Shown here one piece after another: positions 55,373 through 64,000 of a stretch of DNA of 64,000 bases (its first letter is position 1; the number at the start of each line of letters is the position of its first letter). This DNA comes from Dehalococcoidia bacterium (GTDB lineage: Bacteria > Chloroflexota > Dehalococcoidia > Tepidiformales > Tepidiformaceae), in the NCBI GenBank assembly GCA_003104995.1, contig PQAO01000021.1:1-64000 (forward strand), read 5' to 3'. The notes beneath the pieces are model-generated. The model saw only the letters and a program-made list of their open reading frames with translations, did not search any database and was not told the DNA's origin. The position numbers were made by a program, and so were the translations under genes.

Positions 55373-56745
55373 GCCAACACCTCACCACTGCCATTGTCGC
55401 CGGGGAGATGGCCCGCCGCGGTTACCGCGTGCTCGCCGGGCCGGCCGTCGAGGTCACCGGCGGCGCGGCCGACTCCCGCCTCGTCCAGCCCGGCGACCTC
55501 TTCTGCGCCTTCCCGGGCGAGGAGACCGATGGAAACCTCTACGTCGCCAGCGCCCTCCGGGCCGGGGCCGTGGCCGCCATCTGCTCACGTCTGCCGGAAG
55601 GCGAATGGCCTGGCAAGACCATCGTCGTCGCCCCGGACACCACCCGGGCGGTCGGCGAACTTGCCCACGCCTGGCGCAAGACCTGTGACCCTCAGGTCGT
55701 CGGCATCACCGGGACGGTGGGCAAGACGACCGCGAAGGAGATGACCGCGGCGACTCTCGCCGACCGCTTCCGCACGCACCGCAGCGCGGGCAACCTGAAC
55801 TCTCGCGAAGGCCTGCCGCTCGCGCTCCTGAGCCTCCGCCGCGACCACGAGGTCTCGGTCCTGGAGATGGCCATGGATAGCCCCGGTGAGATCGGCGACC
55901 TCTGCGAGATCGCCGAACCGCGGATCGGTGCGGTGCTGAATGTTGGGCTTACCCATATCTCGAAGTTGGGCAGTATCGAGGCTATCCAGCGCGAGAAGCT
56001 GGATCTCGCCCGCAATCTCCCCTCGGATGGTTGCGCCATCCTGAACGCCGATGACCCCCGCGTCGTCTCCGTCGTGCCCGAGCTGAAGTGCCAGGTGATG
56101 ACGTTCGGCGAGGACGAGTCCGCAACGCTCCGGCGGGGCCCGGTCACCGAGAACGGGCTCTTCGGTACCTCGTTCGATGTCACCTTCGCCGACTCGACCG
56201 AGCGCGTCACTGCGCCCCTGCCCGGCGCCCACACCGTCCCGGCGGTTCTGACCGCGATGGCCGCGGCCATCTCCCTGGGGCGGACTCTCCGTGGCGCCGC
56301 CTCCGCCGTCTACCACGCGAACGTCGAAGGCCGGGCCCACGTCCTCAAGGCCGCCTCCGGCGCCACGATCATCGACGACCGCTACAACTCGAGCCCCGCA
56401 TCGCTCGCCGGCGCGCTGATGATGCTCCGCGGCCTTTCCGGTCGCCGGATCGCCTTCCTCGGGCGCATGGCCGAGCTCGGCGAGCACGAAATCGGGGAAC
56501 ACCGCAGGGCTGGCGAAATCGCCGCCGCTTCTTGCGACATCCTCTTCTGCGCGGGCGAGACCTGCCGCACCCTCGCCGAAGCCGCCCGCGCTGCCGGCCA
56601 CACCGACGTGCGCTGGTTCCACACGCGGGACGAGGCCGCCGCCGAAGCCGCGGCCATCCTCCGGGACGGCGATGTCGTGCTGGTGAAGGCGTCCCGCGGC
56701 GAGGCTTTCGAGGCTGCCATCCCTCTGCTGGAGGGCCGGCCGTGA
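55369..56745 (+). CDS. murF: UDP-N-acetylmuramoyl-tripeptide-D-Ala-D-Ala ligase MurF
   Basis: GITGTVGKTTAKEM P-loop, EMAMDSPGEI, IIDDRYNSSPASLAGAL MurF motif. Confidence 0.92.
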   Translation: MSQHLTTAIVAGEMARRGYRVLAGPAVEVTGGAADSRLVQPGDLFCAFPGEETDGNLYVASALRAGAVAAICSRLPEGEWPGKTIVVAPDTTRAVGELAHAWRKTCDPQVVGITGTVGKTTAKEMTAATLADRFRTHRSAGNLNSREGLPLALLSLRRDHEVSVLEMAMDSPGEIGDLCEIAEPRIGAVLNVGLTHISKLGSIEAIQREKLDLARNLPSDGCAILNADDPRVVSVVPELKCQVMTFGEDESATLRRGPVTENGLFGTSFDVTFADSTERVTAPLPGAHTVPAVLTAMAAAISLGRTLRGAASAVYHANVEGRAHVLKAASGATIIDDRYNSSPASLAGALMMLRGLSGRRIAFLGRMAELGEHEIGEHRRAGEIAAASCDILFCAGETCRTLAEAARAAGHTDVRWFHTRDEAAAEAAAILRDGDVVLVKASRGEAFEAAIPLLEGRP

Positions 56746-57710
56746 TTCACGCGCTCTTCTCTGGCGTCGCTACGTTCTTCCTCGCCCTGGCTCTCGGCGA
56801 ACCGATCGTCCGCTACCTCCGCCGCAAGAACATCGGCAAGGAAGTCAGCGAACACCTCCCCGAACACCAGAAGAAGGCCGGCACGCCCACGTTCGGCGGG
56901 TTCATGATCTGGCTGCCCACCTTCATCGTCACTGCCGTCGCGGTCGATTGGTGGAACCACCAGTCGATCTTGCTCCCGCTCGGCATGATCGGCATCACCA
57001 TGGCCGCGGGCTTTGTCGACGACCTTGGCACGCTCCAGTATCGCTCACAGAAGGGTCTCTCCTGGCGCTTCAAGATCGCCTTCACCTCGCTTTTCGCGCT
57101 GGGCGCGGCCATCGTCCTCTACCGATTCATCGAGGTTGAGTCGATCAACATCCCGTACGTCGGGAGCTACGCGCTCGGGCTGTTCTACATCCCCCTGGCG
57201 ACGATCGTCATCGTCGCCACCACCAGCGCGGTCGCGGTCAGCGACGGTCTCGACGGCCTCGTTGGCGGCACCACCCTCATTGCCTTCATCGCCTACGGGA
57301 TCATCGGGTTCATCCAGGGCCAGGAATTCGTCGCGACCTTCGCCTTCATCATCGCCGGCGCGAACCTCGGGTTCGTCTGGTACAACGCCCACCCGGCCCG
57401 CGTGTTCATGGGCGATACGGGCGCCCTTGCCCTCGGCTCGTCGCTGGCAGTCGTCGCGCTCATGACCGGCCAGTGGCTGCTGCTCCCGCTCATCGGCATC
57501 GTCTTTGTCGCCGAGGCTGGCAGCAACATCCTCCAGATCGGCTACTACAAGATCAGCGGCGGCAAGCGCATCTTCCGGCGAGCGCCATTCCACCACCACC
57601 TCGAACTCATCGGCTGGGCCGAGACCCAGATCGTCACCCGCTTCTGGCTCATTTCCATTGTCGCCGCGATGGCCGGTGTCGCACTTGCTTTGGAGGTGCC
57701 GGAGAAATGA
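56742..57710 (+). CDS. mraY: Phospho-N-acetylmuramoyl-pentapeptide transferase MraY
   Basis: HQKKAGTPTFGGFMIW, DGLDGLVGGTTLIA, FMGDTGALALGSSLA, FRRAPFHHHLELIGWAETQIVTRFW. GTG start. Confidence 0.97.
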   Translation: MIHALFSGVATFFLALALGEPIVRYLRRKNIGKEVSEHLPEHQKKAGTPTFGGFMIWLPTFIVTAVAVDWWNHQSILLPLGMIGITMAAGFVDDLGTLQYRSQKGLSWRFKIAFTSLFALGAAIVLYRFIEVESINIPYVGSYALGLFYIPLATIVIVATTSAVAVSDGLDGLVGGTTLIAFIAYGIIGFIQGQEFVATFAFIIAGANLGFVWYNAHPARVFMGDTGALALGSSLAVVALMTGQWLLLPLIGIVFVAEAGSNILQIGYYKISGGKRIFRRAPFHHHLELIGWAETQIVTRFWLISIVAAMAGVALALEVPEK

Positions 57711-59113
57711 CAGCCACCAACGGCGCCCTCCTCTCCACCCCATTCGATGTCCGTGGCAAGCGAGTGCTCGTCTATTCGCTCGGGATCGAGGGCCGCGACC
57801 TCGCGCGCTGGATGCTCGGCCAGGGCGCACGGGTGACCGTCAGCGATACCCGCTCAGATGCAGCGCTCGCCGCGGCCGGTGCCGGCGCCCCCGAGGGCCT
57901 TGACCGCCTGGTGACCGGGCAGGACTTGCTTGACCCGGCAGGGTTCGACCTGGTCGCCGTCTCCCAGTCCGTGTTGCGCTACGACCGTGCGCTCGGCCGA
58001 GCGCGCGAACTCGGCATCCCGGTCACTTCGCAGATGCGCCTTTTCCTGCAGCTTTGTGCGGGCAAGGTCATCGGCATTACCGGCTCAAGCGGGAAATCCA
58101 CGACCACCGCTCTCGTCGGCGCGATCGCTGCCGAGACTGGCCTGCCGTTCATTGTCGGTGGAAATATCGGCGAGGCGCTTCTCGGCCGTCTCGACGAGAT
58201 AACACCCGAGACTAACGTCATCCTCGAAATCAGCCACACCCAGCTCCAGTACACCGACCGGTCGCCCGCAATCGCGGCGGTCACCAACATCACGCCGAAC
58301 CACCTCGATCAGTTCAGCTGGGACGAGTATGTCGGCCTCAAGCGCAACATCATCGCCCACCAGCTTCGCGAAGACGTCGCCGTCCTCAACGCCGACGACC
58401 AGACCAGCCGCGCGCTCATGGCCTCGGTCCGCGGCCGGCTCGTCCGTACCTCAATCAACTCCGAGGTCGAAGGCGACGGCGCATGGCTCGATCATGACGA
58501 GGTTGTGCTGCGCCACGGCGCCCGGGTTGTCCCCGCTGTGAACAAAGCCGACATCCGCCTGCGCGGCGCCCACAACCTCTCGAACGTCGTGATGGCCTGT
58601 GCGATCGCAGCCGAGGCCGGGTTCGCGCCCGAGGCCATGGCCCGTGGTGTGCGGGCGTTCCACGGCGTTCCGCATCGCCTCGAGATAGTCGGACGGGTGA
58701 ATGGGGCGACCTGGGTGAACGATTCCATAGCGACAAGCCCTGAACGCACCATCGCCGGGCTGCGCGCATTCCACGAGCCGGTGGTGCTGCTCCTCGGCGG
58801 CCGCGAAAAGAACCTCCCGCTCGACCAGCTCCAGGATCTCGCCCGCGAGCGCTGCCGGGCCGTCATCTGTTTCGGCGAGGCGGGCCCACTCTTCCACGAT
58901 GCGATGGCAGGCGCGGTTGCCGGCGCCCGCCTGGTGGCCACCATGGAGGACGCCGTGGCCGTGGCCGCCGGTGCGGTCCAGCCCGGTGACGTGGTCCTCC
59001 TCTCGCCTGCCGGCACCAGCTTCGACGCCTACCCCAACTTCGAAGCCCGTGGAGAGACGTTCCGCCGCCTGGTGGCGGCACTCCCCCAGTTCACGCGGGA
59101 GGTGTCGCCATAG
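57707..59113 (+). CDS. murD: UDP-N-acetylmuramoylalanine-D-glutamate ligase MurD
   Basis: ITGSSGKSTTTALVGAI, EISHTQLQ, ITPNHLDQF, NDSIATSPERTIAGL, GGREKNLPL. Confidence 0.95.
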   Translation: MTATNGALLSTPFDVRGKRVLVYSLGIEGRDLARWMLGQGARVTVSDTRSDAALAAAGAGAPEGLDRLVTGQDLLDPAGFDLVAVSQSVLRYDRALGRARELGIPVTSQMRLFLQLCAGKVIGITGSSGKSTTTALVGAIAAETGLPFIVGGNIGEALLGRLDEITPETNVILEISHTQLQYTDRSPAIAAVTNITPNHLDQFSWDEYVGLKRNIIAHQLREDVAVLNADDQTSRALMASVRGRLVRTSINSEVEGDGAWLDHDEVVLRHGARVVPAVNKADIRLRGAHNLSNVVMACAIAAEAGFAPEAMARGVRAFHGVPHRLEIVGRVNGATWVNDSIATSPERTIAGLRAFHEPVVLLLGGREKNLPLDQLQDLARERCRAVICFGEAGPLFHDAMAGAVAGARLVATMEDAVAVAAGAVQPGDVVLLSPAGTSFDAYPNFEARGETFRRLVAALPQFTREVSP

Positions 59114-60294
59114 CCGCCGCACAGGGAACCGGAAAGTGGACGCCGGGACGGCCCGACTACGCCCTCCTCGCGCTCACAACCATCTTCACCATCACTGGCA
59201 TGGTCGCCGTCTACAGCTCGAGCTTCGTCATCGCGCTCGCGAAATTCGGCGACCCCTACTACTTCGTTATCCGCCAGGCGATTTGGGGCGCCATGGGCGT
59301 CATCCTCCTGGTTGCTCTTGCCCGGACCGACTACCGCCGCCTCCGTCCCCTGGCCGTGCCGATCATGGTGCTCACCATCGGTGCGCTGCTGGCTGTGCTC
59401 GTCGTTGGCGTCGAAGGCGGTGGAGCCCGGCGCTGGCTCGGCGTTGGCGAACTGACCGTCCAGCCTGCTGAGTTCGCCAAGCTCGCCGTCATCATCTACC
59501 TGGCCGCGTGGCTCGCTTCCAAGGGCGAATCCGTCCGCTCGCTCGAACACGGGCTCATGCCGTTCGTCATCATCATCGGTGCGGTCAGCGTCCTCATCAT
59601 GCTCCAGCCCAACCTCGGGACTACCGTCATCATCCTCGCGATCACGGTCACCATGTTCTGGGTTGCAGGCGCCTCCTTCCTGCAAATGCTCGCCCTTGGG
59701 GTCACCGGTCTTGGCAGCCTCGCTGTCCTGGCCACCATGGCTGGCTACCGGGCGGATCGCCTCTCGGCCTTCTTCAGCGCCGAGACCGACCCGCTCGGCA
59801 ACGGCTTCCAGACCCTCCAGTCGCTCATCGCCATCGGCAACGGCGGCATCCACGGGCTGGGTCTCGGGGCCAGCCGCGCCAAGTTCTTCTACATCCCTGA
59901 AAGCCACACCGACGGCGTGTTCGCCATCATCGGCGAGGAGATGGGCCTGCTCGCGACCATCCCCCTCCTTCTCCTCTACATGATCCTCATGTTCCGGGGC
60001 TTCCAGGTCGCCCGCCGCGCTCGCGACGATTTCGGTCAGCTCATCGCCACGGGTATCACCACCTGGATCACCGCCCAGGCGCTCCTCAATATCGGTGGCA
60101 TCACCCGCGTCATCCCTTTGACCGGGGTGCCGCTGCCCTTCTTGAGCTACGGCAGCAACGCCCTCGCCGCCGTGCTCCTCGCGATGGGCGTCCTCATCAG
60201 CATCTCCCGCTACGGAAACGACCGCGGTGGCTACATGGACTCGCACCCTGTCGAAAAGCGGCGCGTGGTGAAGAAGCGGGAGCCACGATCATGA
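59110..60294 (+). CDS. ftsW: FtsW/RodA-family peptidoglycan polymerase (SEDS); start codon possibly ATA at 59110
   Basis: PDYALLALTTIFTITGMVAVYSSS, PAEFAKLAVIIYLA, GGIHGLGLGASRAKFFYIPESHTDGVFAIIGEEMG, PFLSYGSNA. First ATG is at 59200, inside TM1. Confidence 0.9.
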   Translation: MAAAQGTGKWTPGRPDYALLALTTIFTITGMVAVYSSSFVIALAKFGDPYYFVIRQAIWGAMGVILLVALARTDYRRLRPLAVPIMVLTIGALLAVLVVGVEGGGARRWLGVGELTVQPAEFAKLAVIIYLAAWLASKGESVRSLEHGLMPFVIIIGAVSVLIMLQPNLGTTVIILAITVTMFWVAGASFLQMLALGVTGLGSLAVLATMAGYRADRLSAFFSAETDPLGNGFQTLQSLIAIGNGGIHGLGLGASRAKFFYIPESHTDGVFAIIGEEMGLLATIPLLLLYMILMFRGFQVARRARDDFGQLIATGITTWITAQALLNIGGITRVIPLTGVPLPFLSYGSNALAAVLLAMGVLISISRYGNDRGGYMDSHPVEKRRVVKKREPRS

Positions 60295-61382
60295 GGCTCG
60301 CGTTGACCGGCGGCGGCACCGGGGGCCACATCTTCCCCGCCCTGGCCGTGCTCGAAGCTGTGCGCGCCGAACCCAGCACGCCCATCGAGGTGTGCTTCTT
60401 CGGACCCGAAAACCGCGGTGAGCGTTCACTCGTCGAGTCCGCCGGCGTCCCCTTCGAAGGTGTACCGTCCGCGGGCCTGCGGGGGCGTGGGCCTCTTGGA
60501 CTTGTCAAGAGCGCGTGGGCCCTCCTGTCCGGCGTCGTCACCGCGGTCCGCAAGCTTCGCCGCTTCAAGCCCGACGTGGTCTTCAGCACGGGGGGCTATG
60601 GCAGCTTCCCCGGCAGCCTGGCCGCCCGCCTCCTCCGCCGTCCGCTCGTCGTCTACCTGCCAGACGTCCACCCGGGCTGGGCCGTCAAGGCCGAACGCCT
60701 GCTCGCCACGCGGATGACCACGACCACCGATGCCGCCCTCGAGTTCCTCCCGGCGAAGAAGACCGTGGTCACCGGCTACCCGGTCCGCGAGACGTTCTTC
60801 ACGCTCACGCGTGACGACGCGCGCGCTCAACTGGGCATCGCGCCCGATGAGCGAGTCGTTGTCATTGCGGGCGCTTCCCAGGGCGCGCGCGTCATCAATA
60901 GCGCGGTGTTTCATGGGCTCCTCACGCTTTGCCGGACGGCCACCGTCGTGCACATCACCGGTGAAGCCGGCCTCGGGGCCGCCATCGATGTACGGGAAGC
61001 ACTCCCCCCGGACCTTCGCGACCGCTACCAGCCGTCTCCGTTCCGCTCCGACCTGCCCGCGCTCATGCTCGCGGCAGATGTCGGGGTCTTCCGGGCAGGT
61101 GCATCCGTCCTGGGCGAAATCCCTGCCGCCGCTCTCCCGTCCATCCTCATCCCCGGCACGTTCGCCGGGGGCCACCAGCGCAACAACGCCCGCTGGCTCG
61201 CGAACAACGGCGCCGCGGTCATTCTCGAGGAGGAGGGGCTCGAAGCTTTCGGGGCCCGGGTCAGGGAACTGCTGGATGACGATGTCCGCCGCGAAGCCAT
61301 GCGCGTGGCCGCCCGCGCACTCGCCCGCCCCGATGCCGCAGCGGCCATCGCGAAGGTCGTGATGGAGGTGGCGCGCAAATGA
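60291..61382 (+). CDS. murG: UDP-N-acetylglucosamine transferase MurG
   Basis: TGGGTGGHIFPALAV, FSTGGYGSFPGSLAARLL, IAGASQGARVINSAV. Confidence 0.95.
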   Translation: MRLALTGGGTGGHIFPALAVLEAVRAEPSTPIEVCFFGPENRGERSLVESAGVPFEGVPSAGLRGRGPLGLVKSAWALLSGVVTAVRKLRRFKPDVVFSTGGYGSFPGSLAARLLRRPLVVYLPDVHPGWAVKAERLLATRMTTTTDAALEFLPAKKTVVTGYPVRETFFTLTRDDARAQLGIAPDERVVVIAGASQGARVINSAVFHGLLTLCRTATVVHITGEAGLGAAIDVREALPPDLRDRYQPSPFRSDLPALMLAADVGVFRAGASVLGEIPAAALPSILIPGTFAGGHQRNNARWLANNGAAVILEEEGLEAFGARVRELLDDDVRREAMRVAARALARPDAAAAIAKVVMEVARK

Positions 61383-62752
61383 CCGAACTTCGCGGCCCGG
61401 TGCACCTGGTGGGGATTGGCGGCATGCACATGTCGGCCATCGCCCTGCTTCTGCGCGCCCGAGGCATCGAAGTCAGCGGGAGCGACCTCCGCCCGTCGGC
61501 AATGACCGAGAAGGTCGAGGCCGCCGGCGCTCGCGTCGTCACCGGCCATGCGGCCGAAAACGTCCCCGCTGGCACCGCCCTCGTCGTCACCACCGCTGCC
61601 GCCTCGGACGACAACCCCGAACTCGCTGAGGCGCGCAGTCGAGGGATCCCCATCCTCCTCCGCGCGGAAATGGTGGCTCGCCTCATGGAGGGCAAGCGGG
61701 TCGTCGCCGTCGCCGGCGCCCACGGCAAGACCACCACTTCCAGCCTGATCGCCCACATCCTGGTCCAGGCAGGGCGCCAGCCGATGTACCTGCTCGGTGG
61801 CGAGAGCCTTGACCTCGGGGGTCATGCCGCCTGGGGCGAGGGTGACATCTGCGTCGTGGAAGCCGACGAATACAAGCGGGCCTTCATCGAGTACACGCCA
61901 GAGATCGCGGTCATCACCAACGTCGAGCCCGACCATCTCGACTACTACGGCACGCCCGAGGCCTACCGCGACGCATTCATCCAATTCGGCCGCAAGGTGA
62001 AGCCCGGCGGCATCATCCTCGCCTGTGCCGATGACCCCGGCGCCCGCTACATCAGTGACGTGCTCGGCGACGACCCTCTCCGCCACGAGACTTACGGCAC
62101 CGAGGGCGTCCGCTATTGGATGGCCAGGGACATCGCCCTGTCTGACCGCGGTGTCGACTTCACGGTGATGCGTGGCGGCGTGCCTCTCGGTTCCATCCAT
62201 GCCCCGGTGCCCGGCATCCACTTCGTCCGTAACGCCCTCGCGGCCGTGGCCGTGGCACTCCACTTCGACGTGCCCTTCGAGACCATTCGCGACGCGGTCG
62301 CCTCCTTCCGCGGGGCGCGGCGGCGCTTCGAGACCGTCGGGGAAGCCGGCGGCGTGCTTGTGATGGACGACTATGCCCACCACCCGACCGAAGTCCGCGC
62401 GACCATCGCCGCCGCCCGCGAAGCGTTCCCGGAGCGCCGGCTCATCGGCGTGTACCAGCCCCACACCTACTCCCGCATCGCCTACCTCTGGGATGACTGG
62501 CTCACCTGCTGGCAGGGCCTCGACGAACTCATCGTGCTCGAAACCTACGCCGCCCGCGAGGCGCCCCTCCCCGGCCGCTCGGCCGCCGACCTCGCCACTG
62601 CCATCACCAGCCCCCGCGCGACCTACGCCAGGGACTTCGATGACGCCGCACGACAAGCTGCCCAACTCGCGAACCCCGGAGATGTGGTCTTCACCATCGG
62701 CGCGGGCGATGTGGTCGAAGTTGGCCCAAAGCTGTTGGAGGCGCTGCGATGA
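61379..62752 (+). CDS. murC: UDP-N-acetylmuramate-L-alanine ligase MurC
   Basis: HLVGIGGMHMSAIALLL, VAGAHGKTTTSSLIAHIL, EADEYKRAFIEYTPEIAVITNVEPDHLDYYG, DDYAHHPTEVRATI. Confidence 0.96.
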   Translation: MTELRGPVHLVGIGGMHMSAIALLLRARGIEVSGSDLRPSAMTEKVEAAGARVVTGHAAENVPAGTALVVTTAAASDDNPELAEARSRGIPILLRAEMVARLMEGKRVVAVAGAHGKTTTSSLIAHILVQAGRQPMYLLGGESLDLGGHAAWGEGDICVVEADEYKRAFIEYTPEIAVITNVEPDHLDYYGTPEAYRDAFIQFGRKVKPGGIILACADDPGARYISDVLGDDPLRHETYGTEGVRYWMARDIALSDRGVDFTVMRGGVPLGSIHAPVPGIHFVRNALAAVAVALHFDVPFETIRDAVASFRGARRRFETVGEAGGVLVMDDYAHHPTEVRATIAAAREAFPERRLIGVYQPHTYSRIAYLWDDWLTCWQGLDELIVLETYAAREAPLPGRSAADLATAITSPRATYARDFDDAARQAAQLANPGDVVFTIGAGDVVEVGPKLLEALR

Positions 62753-63663
62753 CCGCCCTCGACCAGCTTGCCAGCAGCCTCGCCTCCCACGGTGAACTCC
62801 GCCGCGGGGAGAATCTCGCCCGCCACACCACGTTCGGTATCGGTGGCCCCGCCGACCTCTTCCTCACTGTCCGGTCCGCCGGCTCACTCGCCATCGCGAC
62901 CAATGCGGCCCACGATGCCGATGTTCCGCTCTTCATCCTTGGCAGTGGCAGCAACATCCTGGTCGCCGATGCGGGCATTCGCGGCCTCGTCATCGACAAC
63001 CGCGCCCGCGCCGAGCAGCCCGACTCCACGGGACTGACGGTTCGCGTCGAGAGCGGGGCAAGCTTCGCCGCCTTCGCTCGCAAGATGTGCCGCCTCGGCC
63101 TCGACGGGCTCTCGTGGGCCGTCGGCATCCCCGGCACCCTCGGCGGCGCGGTCGTCTATAACGCGGGAGCCTACGGAGGCTGCCTCGCCGATGTCCTGCG
63201 GCGCGTCCGCCTGCAGCTGCCGGGCGGCGGCGATGAGTGGGTCGATGCCGCCGACCTCGGCCTCGTCTACCGCGGCAGCGTCTTCACCCGCGGCCAGTTC
63301 ACCGGCAAGGCGGTCCTCGAAGCCGAGGTCGAGCTGGCGCCCGGCAATGCCCGCGAATTGCTCGCGCGCGCAGCCTCCCATGATGAGAAGCGCCTGGCTG
63401 CCCAGCCGCGCGGCCGGAACGCCGGTTCCACCTTCAAAAACCCGCCCGAGTCGCCCGCATGGAAGCTCATCGAAGCGGTTGGCATGCGCGGGATGCGACG
63501 TGGCGACGCGGCCATCTCCGAAAAGCACTGCAACTTCTTCGTGAACGAAGGCAACGCCACCGCGGCCGATGTCGCCTGGCTCATCGCCGAGGCCCGGCGC
63601 CGCGTCAAGGAACAGTTCGGCGTCACGCTCGAACGCGAAGTCGAATTCGTGGGGGCGTGGTGA
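62749..63663 (+). CDS. murB: UDP-N-acetylenolpyruvoylglucosamine reductase MurB
   Basis: NLARHTTFGIGGPADLFL, LGSGSNILVADAGIRGLVI, GIPGTLGGAVVYNAGAYGG, AGSTFKNP. Confidence 0.96.
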   Translation: MTALDQLASSLASHGELRRGENLARHTTFGIGGPADLFLTVRSAGSLAIATNAAHDADVPLFILGSGSNILVADAGIRGLVIDNRARAEQPDSTGLTVRVESGASFAAFARKMCRLGLDGLSWAVGIPGTLGGAVVYNAGAYGGCLADVLRRVRLQLPGGGDEWVDAADLGLVYRGSVFTRGQFTGKAVLEAEVELAPGNARELLARAASHDEKRLAAQPRGRNAGSTFKNPPESPAWKLIEAVGMRGMRRGDAAISEKHCNFFVNEGNATAADVAWLIAEARRRVKEQFGVTLEREVEFVGAW

Positions 63664-64000
63664 TGGCGAGACAGCGCGTCGCAGTACTGCTTGGCGGCCG
63701 CTCCGGCGAACACGAGGTTAGTGTTGTGAGCGCCCGCAGCGTCATGGCCGCCCTCGATCCCGAGCGCTGGGAAGTGGTGCCGATCGGTATCGCGAAGTCG
63801 GGCGCCTGGCTCTCACCCGGCGAAACGCGCGCCGAGCTCGAAGCTGGCGCCCGCGCATTCGAAGGCTCGGGCACACCCGTCCTCCGGGCCAACGAAGCGC
63901 TCGAGGCCCTCGATTCCTGCGCTGTCGCCTTCCCGCTCATCCACGGCACAAACGGCGAGGACGGCACGCTCCAGGGCTTCCTGGAAATCGCCGGGAAGCC
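63663..64000 (+). CDS. ddl: D-alanine-D-alanine ligase, N-terminal part (runs off window)
   Basis: RVAVLLGGRSGEHEVSVVSARSVMAAL and FPLIHGTNGEDGTLQGFLEIAG. Confidence 0.94.
   Translation, partial: MARQRVAVLLGGRSGEHEVSVVSARSVMAALDPERWEVVPIGIAKSGAWLSPGETRAELEAGARAFEGSGTPVLRANEALEALDSCAVAFPLIHGTNGEDGTLQGFLEIAGK

Noticed and set aside
59029-60246. 405-aa minus-strand ORF antisense to ftsW
   Set aside because: Asp/Glu/His-rich shadow of the membrane-protein codons. No independent support.
61025-62665. 546-aa minus-strand ORF antisense to murG/murC
   Set aside because: Shadow ORF; both plus-strand genes have unmistakable motifs.
1-64000. CRISPR array, rRNA operon, transposase/IS element
   Set aside because: Looked for regularly spaced direct repeats, rRNA sequence and transposase DDE/HUH motifs while reading. 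None seen.

Overview
The window is high-GC bacterial chromosome with a coding-dense, mostly housekeeping layout. Gene content is compatible with Chloroflexota, but that is only an inference. The left edge carries the 3' part of a tyrosine recombinase beside a CAU-anticodon tRNA, which looks like the end of an integrated element. Next comes a mixed metabolic region (SDRs, enoyl-CoA hydratases, family III CoA-transferases, a thiosulfate/TusA/rhodanese module), a TPP-riboswitch-controlled thiamine-type ABC operon, and a nucleotide-sugar/glycosyltransferase cluster. pheS and pheT are separated by a four-helix-bundle gene bounded by 30-nt inverted repeats. A short AT-richer accessory patch follows, then a long dcw cell-wall/division cluster (mraZ-rsmH-ftsL-ftsI-murF-mraY-murD-ftsW-murG-murC-murB-ddl) that runs off the right end. 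The most unusual observations are: (1) the inverted-repeat-bounded four-helix-bundle cassette inside the pheST operon, resembling a 23S rRNA intervening sequence but placed in an mRNA; (2) two oppositely oriented 10-bp-phased TGGGG arrays between mogA and mraZ; (3) a DUF4160/DUF2442 pair embedded in a metabolic operon, with a MazEF-like module nearby; (4) an apparent AUA start codon for ftsW; (5) the absence of murE from an otherwise canonical dcw cluster. All product names come from reading motifs in the translated ORFs. No database search was run.
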